The notes beneath the pieces were generated by a model, which was not told the origin of the DNA, did not search any database, and saw only the letters and a program-made list of their open reading frames with translations. A stretch of DNA of 64,000 nt from Streptomyces sp. BA2 (GTDB taxonomy: Bacteria; Actinomycetota; Actinomycetes; Streptomycetales; Streptomycetaceae). The stretch covers positions 5,034,001-5,098,000 of the forward strand of contig NZ_WSRO01000002.1 of assembly GCF_009769735.1 (NCBI RefSeq), given 5' to 3'. Each line of letters starts with the position of its first letter. Position 1 is the first letter of the stretch. Positions 9,885-17,627 of the stretch are shown one piece after another. A program made the translations under genes and the position numbers.

Positions 9885-10376
9885 TTACTGGAGCTCCTGC
9901 GCCGCGACCGTCTCGGTCAGGGCGCCGGACAGTCGCTCCAGGACCCGTACCGTCTCGGCGAATTCCTCCTCGCCGAGCGCGTCCGCGAGCCGGGCGGCCA
10001 CGTCCGCGTGGCCGGGGCTGATCCTCTGGACGGCTGCCAGGCCCTCGTCCGTGGGGCGCAGGAGCTTGGCGCGGCGGTGGGCGGGGTTGGGTACGTACTC
10101 GGCGAGGCCGCGCCGCACCAGCAGGTCGGCGATGCGCTGCACGCTCTGCCGGGTGACGCCCATCGCGCGGGCGATCCCGGCGACGGGCAGCGGCTCGCGC
10201 AGGACGGCGCCGAGGACCTGCCACCAGGCGGCGGTGAGACCGCCCGGCTTCGCCAACTCGTCCGCCACGGAGAGCAATTGGCCGTTGAGCCGGAAGACGC
10301 CGATGGCGGTGCGGGAGAACAGCTCCTGCTGCTCCCGCACCTTCTCCTCCGGTGCGCGGCGCTGGTCGTCGCTCAC
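9885..10376 (-). CDS. MarR-family transcriptional regulator
   Basis: A 163-residue MarR protein. The winged helix spans about residues 50-115: LTAAWWQVLGAVLREP, the recognition helix in MGVTRQSVQRIADLLV, and the wing NPAHRRAKLLRPTDEG. N- and C-terminal helices form the usual dimer region. The GTG start at 10376 overlaps the stop of the upstream DJ-1/PfpI gene (GTGA), so the two form an operon. A palindromic operator candidate lies before that operon at 11011-11040, which suggests autoregulation. Confidence 0.92.
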   Translation of the reverse strand: MSDDQRRAPEEKVREQQELFSRTAIGVFRLNGQLLSVADELAKPGGLTAAWWQVLGAVLREPLPVAGIARAMGVTRQSVQRIADLLVRRGLAEYVPNPAHRRAKLLRPTDEGLAAVQRISPGHADVAARLADALGEEEFAETVRVLERLSGALTETVAAQELQ

Positions 10377-10969
10377 GACTCCAGCACCTCGTACGCGGAC
10401 GCGTCCGAGTCGTGGAACAGGCGGTACCAGGCGTCGAGCTTCTCGCCCTCGAAGGCGCCGAGCCGCCCGAGGATCTCGCGGGCGAAGGCCACCGGCTCGG
10501 TCGGCCCCGCCGTGGTGAGTCCGCCGTCGGTGACGGCGTCCACGTCGACGTACCGCTCGCCGCCCTTGTAGCCGGTGGCCGCGAGGTAGAACGACACCGC
10601 GCTGGTGTGCGCGCGCTCGTCGAGCAGCCCTTCCCGGGCGAGCCCGGCGGTGGCCCCGCAGATCGCGGCGACCGGCACGTCCGCGTCGAGGAAGGCGCGG
10701 GCCGCGCGGCCGAAGGGGGCGAGGTCGTCGCCGGTGTCCCACAGGTCGGCGCCCGGCAGGATCAGCAGCGCGCTGTCATCGGGCCGCAGCTCGGCGAGGG
10801 TCAGGTCGGGCTGGATGCGGACGCCGCCCGCCGTGGTGACCGGGTCGAGCGAGTCCGCGGCGACGGTGCGGATCTCGTACCCGTCGCGGGCGAGGAACGC
10901 GGTGGCGTATCCGGTCTCCCAGTCGGCGAGCGTGTCGTAAACGGCGAGGTGCGCGGGCTTGCGGGACAT
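10373..10969 (-). CDS. DJ-1/PfpI family protein
   Basis: 198 residues of the class I glutamine amidotransferase-like DJ-1/PfpI superfamily. The nucleophile elbow reads AAICGATAGLA with the cysteine near residue 103, preceded by LLILPGADLWD, typical of the family. Members act as glyoxalases, deglycases, chaperones or hydrolases; the sequence does not tell which. A histidine directly after the cysteine, found in PfpI proteases, is missing (glycine instead). It is the first gene of a two-gene operon with a MarR regulator, so its expression probably responds to that regulator's ligand or to oxidation. Confidence 0.9.
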   Translation of the reverse strand: MSRKPAHLAVYDTLADWETGYATAFLARDGYEIRTVAADSLDPVTTAGGVRIQPDLTLAELRPDDSALLILPGADLWDTGDDLAPFGRAARAFLDADVPVAAICGATAGLAREGLLDERAHTSAVSFYLAATGYKGGERYVDVDAVTDGGLTTAGPTEPVAFAREILGRLGAFEGEKLDAWYRLFHDSDASAYEVLES

Positions 10970-11010
10970 GGCTGCCTCCGTTGGCTGGGCTCCGTCGAGC
11001 TGTTATGTAA

Positions 11011-11040
11011 GCATGCTGTCATTACGACAGCATGCTGTCA
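11011..11040. promoter_or_regulatory. Palindromic operator, probably for the MarR regulator
   Basis: GCATGCTGTC (11011-11020) and GACAGCATGC (11026-11035) form a perfect 10-bp inverted repeat around ATTAC. GCATGCTGTCA also repeats directly at 11011-11021 and 11030-11040. It lies 42-71 bp upstream of the DJ-1 gene start and about 80 bp before the divergent DUF4956 gene, where it could control either. The assignment to the adjacent MarR regulator is inferred. Confidence 0.75.
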
Positions 11041-11115
11041 AGAGCCGGAGGGTGCGTCGGCTCGTTAACCCTCACCAGGGGCGGCCTTAACCCGCCGATC
11101 CCTAGCGTCCTGGTC

Positions 11116-11781
11116 ATGGACAGCGCAGAGAACCTCGGACAGATGGCCGCCCACCTCGGCCTCGACCTGGTGGCCGTGACCCTGCTGACCTTCGGGGTCT
11201 TCTATCCACGGCACCGCAGGCGGGAGTTGGTCCCCGCCTATCTCGCCCTGAACGTCGCGCTCTTCGCGGTCGTCTCCGCCCTCGCGAGCGCCGGCGGCAA
11301 CGGCGGACTCGCGCTCGGCTTCGGGCTCTTCGGGGTGCTTTCGATCGTGCGGCTCCGCTCGGACGCCCTGCAGCACCAGGAAGTCGCGTACTACTTCATC
11401 ACTCTCGTCCTCGGCCTCCTCTGCGGGCTTCCGGGCCTCGGCCTGCCGGTCGCCGCCGGGCTCGCGGCCGTGCTGCTCCTGGTGATGTACGGCGCCGACC
11501 ACCCCCGCCTCTTCGCCGGTGACCGGCGTGCCGTCATCACTCTGGACGCCGTGTACCGGGAGGAGACCGCGCTCCGGGCCGAGCTGGCGCGGCGCCTGGG
11601 GGAGCCGCTCGGCTGGACCGTCCAGGAGGTCGACTACGTACGTGACCTCATGGTTCTGGAAGTCCGCTTCCGGCAGCCGGAACCTTCCGAGCGGGCTGGG
11701 GAGTTCACACGTACAGCACCACGACGCCGCACGACCCGGTCACGCACGCCTGCCGTCCCCCACCAGAAGGAGACCGTGTGA
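11116..11781 (+). CDS. DUF4956 domain membrane protein
   Basis: 221 residues, DUF4956 type. Four membrane segments lie in the first 130 residues (LDLVAVTLLTFGVFY, LALNVALFAVVSALASA, EVAYYFITLVLGLLCGL, AAGLAAVLLLVMYGA), with the conserved cytoplasmic piece FGVLSIVRLRSDALQHQEVAYYF between helices. A soluble C-terminal domain follows. Such proteins are usually encoded with VTC-domain proteins, as here: its stop overlaps the next start (GTGA). A role in handling polyphosphate or another polyanion at the membrane is possible but unproved. Start is the ATG at 11116. The last 30 residues are basic and of low complexity. Confidence 0.85.
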   Translation: MDSAENLGQMAAHLGLDLVAVTLLTFGVFYPRHRRRELVPAYLALNVALFAVVSALASAGGNGGLALGFGLFGVLSIVRLRSDALQHQEVAYYFITLVLGLLCGLPGLGLPVAAGLAAVLLLVMYGADHPRLFAGDRRAVITLDAVYREETALRAELARRLGEPLGWTVQEVDYVRDLMVLEVRFRQPEPSERAGEFTRTAPRRRTTRSRTPAVPHQKETV

Positions 11782-12596
11782 ACCCCGCCGTACGCGCCAT
11801 CGGACGGGCCGCGCTCGCCGCGCACCCCATCTCCCTCGACGAGGTCAACGCACGGGCGGAGCTGCTCGCCCGCTACGACAACAGCTATCTCGTGCCGGTC
11901 GAGATCTTCGACGACCTGGCGGCGCTGCTCACCGATCCGCGCCGCGCCTCGGGTCCCTTCCGGGCGCTGAGCATCGGCGGGAAGCGCTGGTTCAGCTATC
12001 ACTCGACGTACTACGACACCCCTGAGCTGCTGACCTACCACCACCACCGGCAGGGCAGGCGGCTGCGCTACCGCATCCGTGAGCGGGTCTACCAGGACAG
12101 TGGTGAGCGGCAGTTCGAGATCAAGCTGAAGAGCGGCCGCGGCGAGACGGTCAAGCACCGGCAGCGACTCGAAGGCGACGACCGCGTGCTCGACGCCGAG
12201 CGGCAGGGGTTCCTCGCGGGGGTGCTGAGGGGTTCGTACGGGATCGAGGCGCCGGGCGGCCTGACGAAGGCGCTCGTCACGGAGTACCAGCGGGCGACGT
12301 TCGTGGCCGACGGCCAGCGGATCACGTGCGACGCGGGGCTCGTGGTGCGGGACGTGGCCAGGGGGCGGTCGGTGGAGGCGGACTCCGGGCTCGTCCTGGT
12401 GGAGACGAAGACGCAGGGGCATCTGACGGAGGCGGACCGGGTGCTTCACCGGTACGGGGTGCGGGCCGCGGAGTTCACGAAGTACTGCGGTGGTTTCGCG
12501 GCGCTGCGGCCCGAGTTGGGGATCAATCGGTGGGCTCGGGCTGTCCGGGTCGCGTTTCCGAGGGCCGCGGGGCCTGGGGCGCCTGCGGGAAGGTGA
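11778..12596 (+). CDS. VTC-domain protein (polyphosphate polymerase-like)
   Basis: 272 residues forming a VTC-type triphosphate-tunnel domain. Recognisable strands carry charged residues in the tunnel style: ELLARYDNSYLV, YYDTPELLTYHHHRQGRRLRYRIRERVY, EFEIK-like QFEIKLKSGRGETVKHR, and the late acidic strand LVLVETKTQG. In yeast the domain makes polyphosphate from ATP; bacterial copies next to DUF4956 genes are uncharacterised. The GTG start overlaps the DUF4956 gene by 4 nt. Its 3' end overlaps the convergent sensor-kinase gene by 74 bp, which is unusual. Confidence 0.85.
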   Translation: MNPAVRAIGRAALAAHPISLDEVNARAELLARYDNSYLVPVEIFDDLAALLTDPRRASGPFRALSIGGKRWFSYHSTYYDTPELLTYHHHRQGRRLRYRIRERVYQDSGERQFEIKLKSGRGETVKHRQRLEGDDRVLDAERQGFLAGVLRGSYGIEAPGGLTKALVTEYQRATFVADGQRITCDAGLVVRDVARGRSVEADSGLVLVETKTQGHLTEADRVLHRYGVRAAEFTKYCGGFAALRPELGINRWARAVRVAFPRAAGPGAPAGR

Positions 12597-13881
12597 GGGT
12601 CACGCGGGTGCCACGGGTGGCGTCCGACGCGATGTCGAAGGTGCCGCCCGCGTCCTGCGCCGTCCGCCGGGCGATGTCGAGGCCGAGGCCCGTGGAGCCG
12701 CGGCCGCTGGTGCCGCGTTCCGCCGCGTACGTCGGCGGGAGGCCGGGGCCCTCATCGGCGACGGTGAGTTGGGCGGTGCCCTCCGGGGTGGTGTGGACGG
12801 TGATGCGGAACGGGGTGCCTTGGGGGGTGTGGTCCAGGACATTGCCGATGAGAGCGTCGATGGCGGCGGCGAGGTCGTCCTCCGGGACGGGAACCGGGTT
12901 CGTCCGTGGCTGGGCCGACACCTCCGTCGTACGCCCCTGGTCCTCGGCCAACGGCAGCCAGAACGTCACGCGTTCGCGGGCCACGGCGGCCAGGTCGGCG
13001 TACGGGGCGTCCCGGAAGGGACGGCGGGCCTTGCGAATCACATCATCGACACTCCGCTCCAGGGCGGCGACGTCGGCGGCGATGCGGTGCGCCTCCTCTG
13101 TGTCGCGGAGGGTCTCGGCGTCCAGGCGGAGGGCGGCGACGGGCGTGCGGAGTCGGTGGGCGAGGTCGGCGGCGTTCTCGCGTTCGGCGGTGAGGAGTTC
13201 GTCGATGCGGGTGGCGAGGCGGTTCAGCTCACCTGCGACCAGGCGGAGTTCGGGCGGGCCCTCGGGAGTGGCGCGCGCGGTGAGGTCGCCCGCGGCGAGG
13301 CGGTCCGCGGTGCGGGCCAGGCGGCGGGCCGCGCCGACCAGGCGCGCGCCGAGACGGTCGGCGAGGAGCAGCCCGATGAGGACGAGGCCGACCCCGATCC
13401 CGGCGAGGACGAGCCAGGAGGTCATGGTGCCGGCGTACAACTGCCGTTGAGTGAGCGTGACTTGTACGACGGCGGTGCCACCGGCCGCGCCCTGGACGGG
13501 CACGAGGACCTGCCGCCCGCCGGTGGAGGGTTCGTAGGTGAAGGCACGGCCGGTGCGGGCCAGGCGGATGGCGTCCGTGACGCGGGCCTTGGCCTGGGGG
13601 CCGGGGTCCGGCCCGATGACGGTGCCGTCCCCGAGCACGAGTGAAGTGGACGGCAGATTCTGGGTGTTGACGCTCTCCACGGTCTGCTCGGCGGTCTCGC
13701 GCTCGTCCGGGGTGGCGAGAGCGGGCCCAAGAGCGTGCGCCACCCACTGGGCACGGGCGGTGGCCTCGGCGGTGGTGCGGTCGGCGGCGTGGGTGCGGGT
13801 GAGGAGGGTGAGGGGGACGAGGAGGGCGGTCAGTACGAGGGCGGTGGTGGCGGCGGTGAGAAGCAGAAGGCTGCGTCGCAT
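12523..13881 (-). CDS. Two-component sensor histidine kinase
   Basis: 452-residue membrane sensor. Helix 1 is at 3-30 (LLLLTAATTALVLTALLVPLTLL), a periplasmic-type sensing segment follows, and helix 2 lies near 150-172 (WLVLAGIGVGLVLIGLLLA). A HAMP domain is next, then the phosphoacceptor helix AHRLRTPVAALRLDAE, the N-box IGNVLDHTPQG, the G1 box DEGPGLP and G2 GSTGLGLDIA. The ATG at 13881 overlaps the stop of the response-regulator gene (TGATG), a coupled pair. The last 74 bp overlap the convergent VTC gene. The signal is unknown. Confidence 0.93.
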   Translation of the reverse strand: MRRSLLLLTAATTALVLTALLVPLTLLTRTHAADRTTAEATARAQWVAHALGPALATPDERETAEQTVESVNTQNLPSTSLVLGDGTVIGPDPGPQAKARVTDAIRLARTGRAFTYEPSTGGRQVLVPVQGAAGGTAVVQVTLTQRQLYAGTMTSWLVLAGIGVGLVLIGLLLADRLGARLVGAARRLARTADRLAAGDLTARATPEGPPELRLVAGELNRLATRIDELLTAERENAADLAHRLRTPVAALRLDAETLRDTEEAHRIAADVAALERSVDDVIRKARRPFRDAPYADLAAVARERVTFWLPLAEDQGRTTEVSAQPRTNPVPVPEDDLAAAIDALIGNVLDHTPQGTPFRITVHTTPEGTAQLTVADEGPGLPPTYAAERGTSGRGSTGLGLDIARRTAQDAGGTFDIASDATRGTRVTLTFPQAPQAPRPSETRPGQPEPTD

Positions 13882-14876
13882 CAGCCGGCCCCTGGGCCTT
13901 GGGCGGAACCCTCGCCGGGGTCTTGGGCGGACCCTTCCCCGTGGCGGGGCCCCTCCCCGGAGCCGGGCGCCTCGCTGTCGCCGGGTTCCTCTCCGTCGTG
14001 GGGCGGCTCGCCTCCGTCCTGGGGCGCCGGGCTGTTCTGGGGGCGGCGCCGCGCCGGTATGTCCGTCCTCGCCATCTCGGTCCGAGCGTCGTGTGCTTCG
14101 GCTGGGGAGTCCTGCTTGCCGTGCTCCGGGCGGACATACCGGCACGTCCCCTCGCGTGCGTCGCGCGGCTGCGGGGGTGTGGGGGCTGGTGCGTCGTCGG
14201 GTGCTGTGAGCTTCACTCCCACCGTGCGGACCGTGTGGAGATAGCGGGGTGCCTGGGCCGTCTCGCCCAGTTTTCTGCGGAGCCAGGAGAGATGGACATC
14301 GACGGTTTTGTCGGCGCCGCCCAGGGGTTGTTGCCACACCTCGGCGAGGAGTTCGCGGCGGGAGACGACTTGGCCGGGGCGGTGGGCGAGGTAGGCGAGG
14401 AGGTCGAACTCGCGGGGGGTGAGGTCCAGGGGGCCGCCGTCGAGGGTGACGTCACGGGAGGCGGGGTCAATGACCAGACCTCCGACGCGCAGAGGCTCCT
14501 CCACCACGTCGGTCGCACCGAGCCGGCGCAGGACGGCCTTGACGCGGGCGTCCAGCTGGGCGGCGCCGAACGGCTTGACGATGTAGTCGTCGGCCCCGTT
14601 CTCAAGGATCGCCACCATCTCCGGCTCATCGTCGCGCGCGGTGGCGACGATGACGGGTACGTCGCTGACGGCGCGGAGCATACGGAGGACCTGGGCGCCG
14701 TCCACGTCCGGCAGCCCCAGGTCGAGTACGACGAGGTCGGGGCGGTTGGTGACCGCGGCGTCCAGGCCCGCCATGCCGCTTGGCGCGGTGGCGACGGCGT
14801 GCCCTTTGTCGCGGAGAGCCCGCACCAGGGCGCCGCGCAGCTGGGGATCGTCCTCCACGACGAGAAGATGGGCCAT
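13881..14876 (-). CDS. OmpR-family response regulator with long C-terminal tail
   Basis: 331 residues; the family is usually about 225-240. The receiver domain has acidic residues EDD near the start, phospho-acceptor aspartate in VVLDLGLPD and lysine in IVKPFGA. The winged helix occupies about residues 125-222 (LDLTPREFDLLAYLAHRPG, DKTVDVHLSWLRRKL, HTVRTVGVKL). A tail of about 105 residues rich in proline, glycine, glutamate and arginine then runs to a stop that overlaps the kinase start. The tail looks disordered and may be partly non-functional. Regulator and kinase are translationally coupled. Confidence 0.92.
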   Translation of the reverse strand: MAHLLVVEDDPQLRGALVRALRDKGHAVATAPSGMAGLDAAVTNRPDLVVLDLGLPDVDGAQVLRMLRAVSDVPVIVATARDDEPEMVAILENGADDYIVKPFGAAQLDARVKAVLRRLGATDVVEEPLRVGGLVIDPASRDVTLDGGPLDLTPREFDLLAYLAHRPGQVVSRRELLAEVWQQPLGGADKTVDVHLSWLRRKLGETAQAPRYLHTVRTVGVKLTAPDDAPAPTPPQPRDAREGTCRYVRPEHGKQDSPAEAHDARTEMARTDIPARRRPQNSPAPQDGGEPPHDGEEPGDSEAPGSGEGPRHGEGSAQDPGEGSAQGPGAG

Positions 14877-14948
14877 ACAACCACCGTAGTCAGGTGCCTT
14901 GGGCGGCCTTTAACCGGGCGTTAGGAAACTGTGCGGCACAGTGGCCGG

Positions 14949-15431
14949 ATGAGGAAGTGGCGGAGCGCGGTGGTGACCGCGGCATGGGTGGGGGTGGGAA
15001 CGGCTGCCGGGGCGCTGGGCGCTTGGCAGTTGGCCACGTCGGACAGCGGGAACGCGGCGCACAGCCGTCCCCTGGACGAGGGCGCGGTGGAGAGGGCGCT
15101 GGCGGCGACATCGGCGTCACCGCAGCGGCCGTCCCCGTCCTCCGCCACACCGAGCAAGCCGGCGGAAACGGCCCCCGACCGGTCGACCCTGCGGTTCACG
15201 GGCGGGACGGCGACGGTCGAGTGCAGGGGGGACGGGACGGTGTACCTCGTCTCGTGGAGCCCGGCGGACGGTTTCCACATAGACGACGACGTGGAACGGG
15301 GCCCGGCAGCGGTGGCCCGCCTGGAGGCGGAACCGAGCGACGACGACGAGCAGGAGGATCTGCCGTACGAGATCCGGTGCGGGGAGGGCGGGGAGCCGAG
15401 GGCAGGGGTGGTGGCGGACGGGGACGACTAG
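14949..15431 (+). CDS. Hypothetical membrane-anchored protein
   Basis: About 160 residues, unknown. It starts with a short basic stretch and a hydrophobic segment (AVVTAAWVGVGTAAGALGAW), either a signal anchor or a signal peptide. A Ser/Pro-rich linker follows (SASPQRPSPSSATPSKPAE), then a small folded-looking domain with two cysteines (VECRGDG and EIRCGEG) that could form a disulphide outside the cell. It is divergent from the response-regulator gene and could belong to its regulon. The ATG at 14949 was chosen as it directly precedes the signal segment; no strong ribosome-binding site is seen. Confidence 0.7.
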   Translation: MRKWRSAVVTAAWVGVGTAAGALGAWQLATSDSGNAAHSRPLDEGAVERALAATSASPQRPSPSSATPSKPAETAPDRSTLRFTGGTATVECRGDGTVYLVSWSPADGFHIDDDVERGPAAVARLEAEPSDDDEQEDLPYEIRCGEGGEPRAGVVADGDD

Positions 15432-15438
15432 CGTTCTT

Positions 15439-15508
15439 AGCCCGTCCGGCGTTTGGTTCTTCAGCCCGTCCGGCGGTTGGTCTTTCAGCCCGTCCGGCGT
15501 TTGAGGAC
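15439..15508. repeat. Three tandem copies of a dispersed Streptomyces repeat
   Basis: AGCCCGTCCGGCGTTTGG starts at 15439, AGCCCGTCCGGCGGTTGG at 15463, and AGCCCGTCCGGCGTTTGAGG at 15487. The same sequence occurs in the window at 33225-33244, and a variant at 21788-21809. GTCC and GGAC flank the third copy and can pair. Copies sit just downstream of genes, here after the hypothetical at 14949. Confidence 0.8.
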
Positions 15509-15644
15509 GAACTCGGCGGAGCCGGTGATTGACGCCACTCAAGGCCCCCGCCCCGGCGGCCCGACACACTGTCCAGTACCCCCCGCCCCCGCGAAACAGA
15601 CCGCCCATGTCCCATCCGCATCGTGGACATTTACCCTCACCCAC

Positions 15645-17006
15645 ATGACCCCTCAGCCGAACCCCCAGGTCGGCGCCGCCGTCAAGGCGGCGGACCGCGC
15701 GCACGTGTTCCACTCCTGGTCCGCACAGGAGCTGATCGACCCCCTCGCCGTAGCCGGCGCCGAGGGCTCGTACTTCTGGGACTACGACGGCAACCGCTAC
15801 CTCGACTTCACCAGCGGCCTCGTCTACACCAACATCGGATACCAGCACCCGAAGGTCGTCGCCGCGATCCAGAAGCAGGCCGCGGAGATGACGACCTTCG
15901 CGCCCGCCTTCGCCGTGGAAGCCCGCTCCGAGGCCGCACGCCTCATCGCCGAGCGGACCCCCGGCGACCTGGACAAGGTCTTCTTCACCAACGGCGGCGC
16001 GGAAGCCGTGGAGAACGCGACCCGCATGGCGCGCCTCCACACCGGCCGCCCCAAGGTCCTCTCCGCCTACCGCTCGTACCACGGCGGCACCTCCACCGCG
16101 ATCAACCTCACCGGCGACCCCCGCCGCTGGGCCTCCGACACGGGCTCGGCGGGCGTCGTCCACTTCTGGGCGCCGTTCCTCTACCGCAGCGCCTTCTACG
16201 CCGAGAACGAGCAGCAGGAGTGCGAGCGCGCCCTGGAGCACCTCGAAAAGACCATCGCCTTCGAGGGCCCGCAGACGATCGCGGCGATCATCCTGGAATC
16301 CGTCCCCGGAACCGCCGGCATCATGACCCCGCCGCCGGGCTACCTCAAGGGCGTACGGGAGATCTGCGACCGCCTCGGCATCGTCTTCATCCTCGACGAG
16401 GTGATGGCGGGCTTCGGCCGTACGGGCAAGTGGTTCGCCGCGGACCACTTCGACGGCGGCATCGTGCCCGATCTCCTCACCTTCGCGAAGGGCGTGAACT
16501 CGGGTTACGTCCCGCTCGGCGGTGTCGCGATCTCCTCTGCCATCGCCGAGACGTTCGCCCGCAGGCCGTACCCCGGCGGGCTGACGTACTCCGGACACCC
16601 GCTGGCCTGCGCCGCGGCTGTCGCGACGATCAACGTCATGGAGGAGGAGGGAGTGATCGAGAACGCGGCCCGAGTCGGGTCGGAGATCATCGCCCCCGCC
16701 CTCGCGGAGCTCGCCGAGCGGCACCCGAGCGTCGGCGAGGTCCGTGGCCTCGGCATGTTCTGGGCCCTGGAGCTGGTCAAGGACAAGACGACCCGCGAGC
16801 CACTGGTCCCCTACAACGCCACGGGCGAGGCGAATGCCCCGATGGCGGCGTTCGGCGCCGCCGCGAAGAAGCAGGGCCTGTGGCCCTTCATCAACATGAA
16901 CCGCACCCACGTGGTCCCGCCGTGCAACATCACGGACACGGAGGCAAAGGAGGGCCTCGCGGCGCTGGACGCTGCGCTGAGCGTGGCGGACGAGCACGTG
17001 TCCTGA
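15645..17006 (+). CDS. Class III PLP-dependent aminotransferase (omega-amino acid type)
   Basis: 453-residue fold-type I aminotransferase that probably moves an amino group from an omega-amino acid (beta-alanine, taurine or similar) to a keto acid. Visible features: FFTNGGAEAVENATRMAR and YHGGTSTA around the phosphate-binding cup, the aspartate of FILDEVMAGFGRTG that holds the pyridine nitrogen, and the Schiff-base lysine in LLTFAKGVNSGYVPLG. The ATG at 15645 gives a normal length; upstream codons continue open but run into repeats. No pathway neighbours are present, so the substrate stays open. Confidence 0.93.
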   Translation: MTPQPNPQVGAAVKAADRAHVFHSWSAQELIDPLAVAGAEGSYFWDYDGNRYLDFTSGLVYTNIGYQHPKVVAAIQKQAAEMTTFAPAFAVEARSEAARLIAERTPGDLDKVFFTNGGAEAVENATRMARLHTGRPKVLSAYRSYHGGTSTAINLTGDPRRWASDTGSAGVVHFWAPFLYRSAFYAENEQQECERALEHLEKTIAFEGPQTIAAIILESVPGTAGIMTPPPGYLKGVREICDRLGIVFILDEVMAGFGRTGKWFAADHFDGGIVPDLLTFAKGVNSGYVPLGGVAISSAIAETFARRPYPGGLTYSGHPLACAAAVATINVMEEEGVIENAARVGSEIIAPALAELAERHPSVGEVRGLGMFWALELVKDKTTREPLVPYNATGEANAPMAAFGAAAKKQGLWPFINMNRTHVVPPCNITDTEAKEGLAALDAALSVADEHVS

Positions 17007-17105
17007 CCCCGGGGCCCGAACCCCCGCCCCGGGGCCCATCAGCAACGTTCACCCCACCCCACCCCACCCGCCGCTCCACGACGGATCACCCCGATCCGCA
17101 ACCCG

Positions 17106-17296
17106 TGCCCCGGGGTGGATCACCCCCGCCGGCCCGTGACCGGCGGCGGGTCACCCCCGCCCAATCACCCGTGACCGGCGGCGGGTCACCCCCGCCCAAT
17201 CACCCGTGACCGGCGGCGGGTCACCCCCGCCCACCCACCTGTAACCCGCGACGGGTCACCCCCGCCAGCCCCCCCCGTAACCGGCGGCGGAACACC
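17106..17296. repeat. 35-bp tandem repeat array containing palindromes
   Basis: Four to five copies with 35-bp period begin at GTGACC 17136, 17171, 17206 and GTAACC at 17241 and 17277. Each good copy holds GTGACC-GGCGGCG-GGTCAC, a 6-bp palindromic stem with a 7-nt loop, followed by CCCCGCCCA. A further 31-bp pair (17421-17448 and 17452-17479, starting CCCGCACCCGAAAGCGG) lies downstream. The whole 17007-17627 gap carries repeats and no gene. Confidence 0.8.
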
Positions 17297-17360
17297 CCCA
17301 CCCGCCCCCCCCTGCAACGGATCGCCCCGCCCACCAACGACCCCGCAACGACCCCGCGGG

Positions 17361-17404
17361 GCAATCGGGTGGGTGGGCGGGAAAGATCCGCCGCGCAGCG
17401 GCGG
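17361..17404 (+). repeat. Hairpin plus G-quadruplex element (dispersed copy 2)
   Basis: GCAATCGGGTGGGTGGGC continues to GGGTGGGTGGGCGGG at 17367-17381, then AAAGAT and the hairpin CCGCCGC (17388-17394)/GCGGCGG (17398-17404). It is nearly identical to 1381-1427, except GCA instead of GAA in the hairpin loop. It lies between the aminotransferase and the GntR gene, both rightward. Confidence 0.8.
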
Positions 17405-17627
17405 CACAAACAGAGACGGCCCCGCACCCGAAAGCGGCCCTCGGGAGAGGTCCCGCACCCGAAAGCGGCCCCCGGGAGATGCCCCGGGAAAGCCCCCGAA
17501 CCCGCACCAGAAAACGCCCCCCGGCCCCCCGCACCGAACCGCCCCCCGCCCCCCGGGAACCCCGACCGCGTAGTCTGACGTGCTCGTAAGCAGGACGAGG
17601 CCCGGACGAGACGACGAGGGAACCCAG

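Noticed and set aside
16999..17035. Terminator after the aminotransferase formed by CCCCGGGGCCC copies.
   Set aside because: The two copies are direct repeats of a self-complementary sequence, not a stem with a clear loop.
17136..17290. CRISPR-like array of 35-bp units.
   Set aside because: The whole unit is repeated with no unique spacers and no cas genes; it is a tandem repeat.
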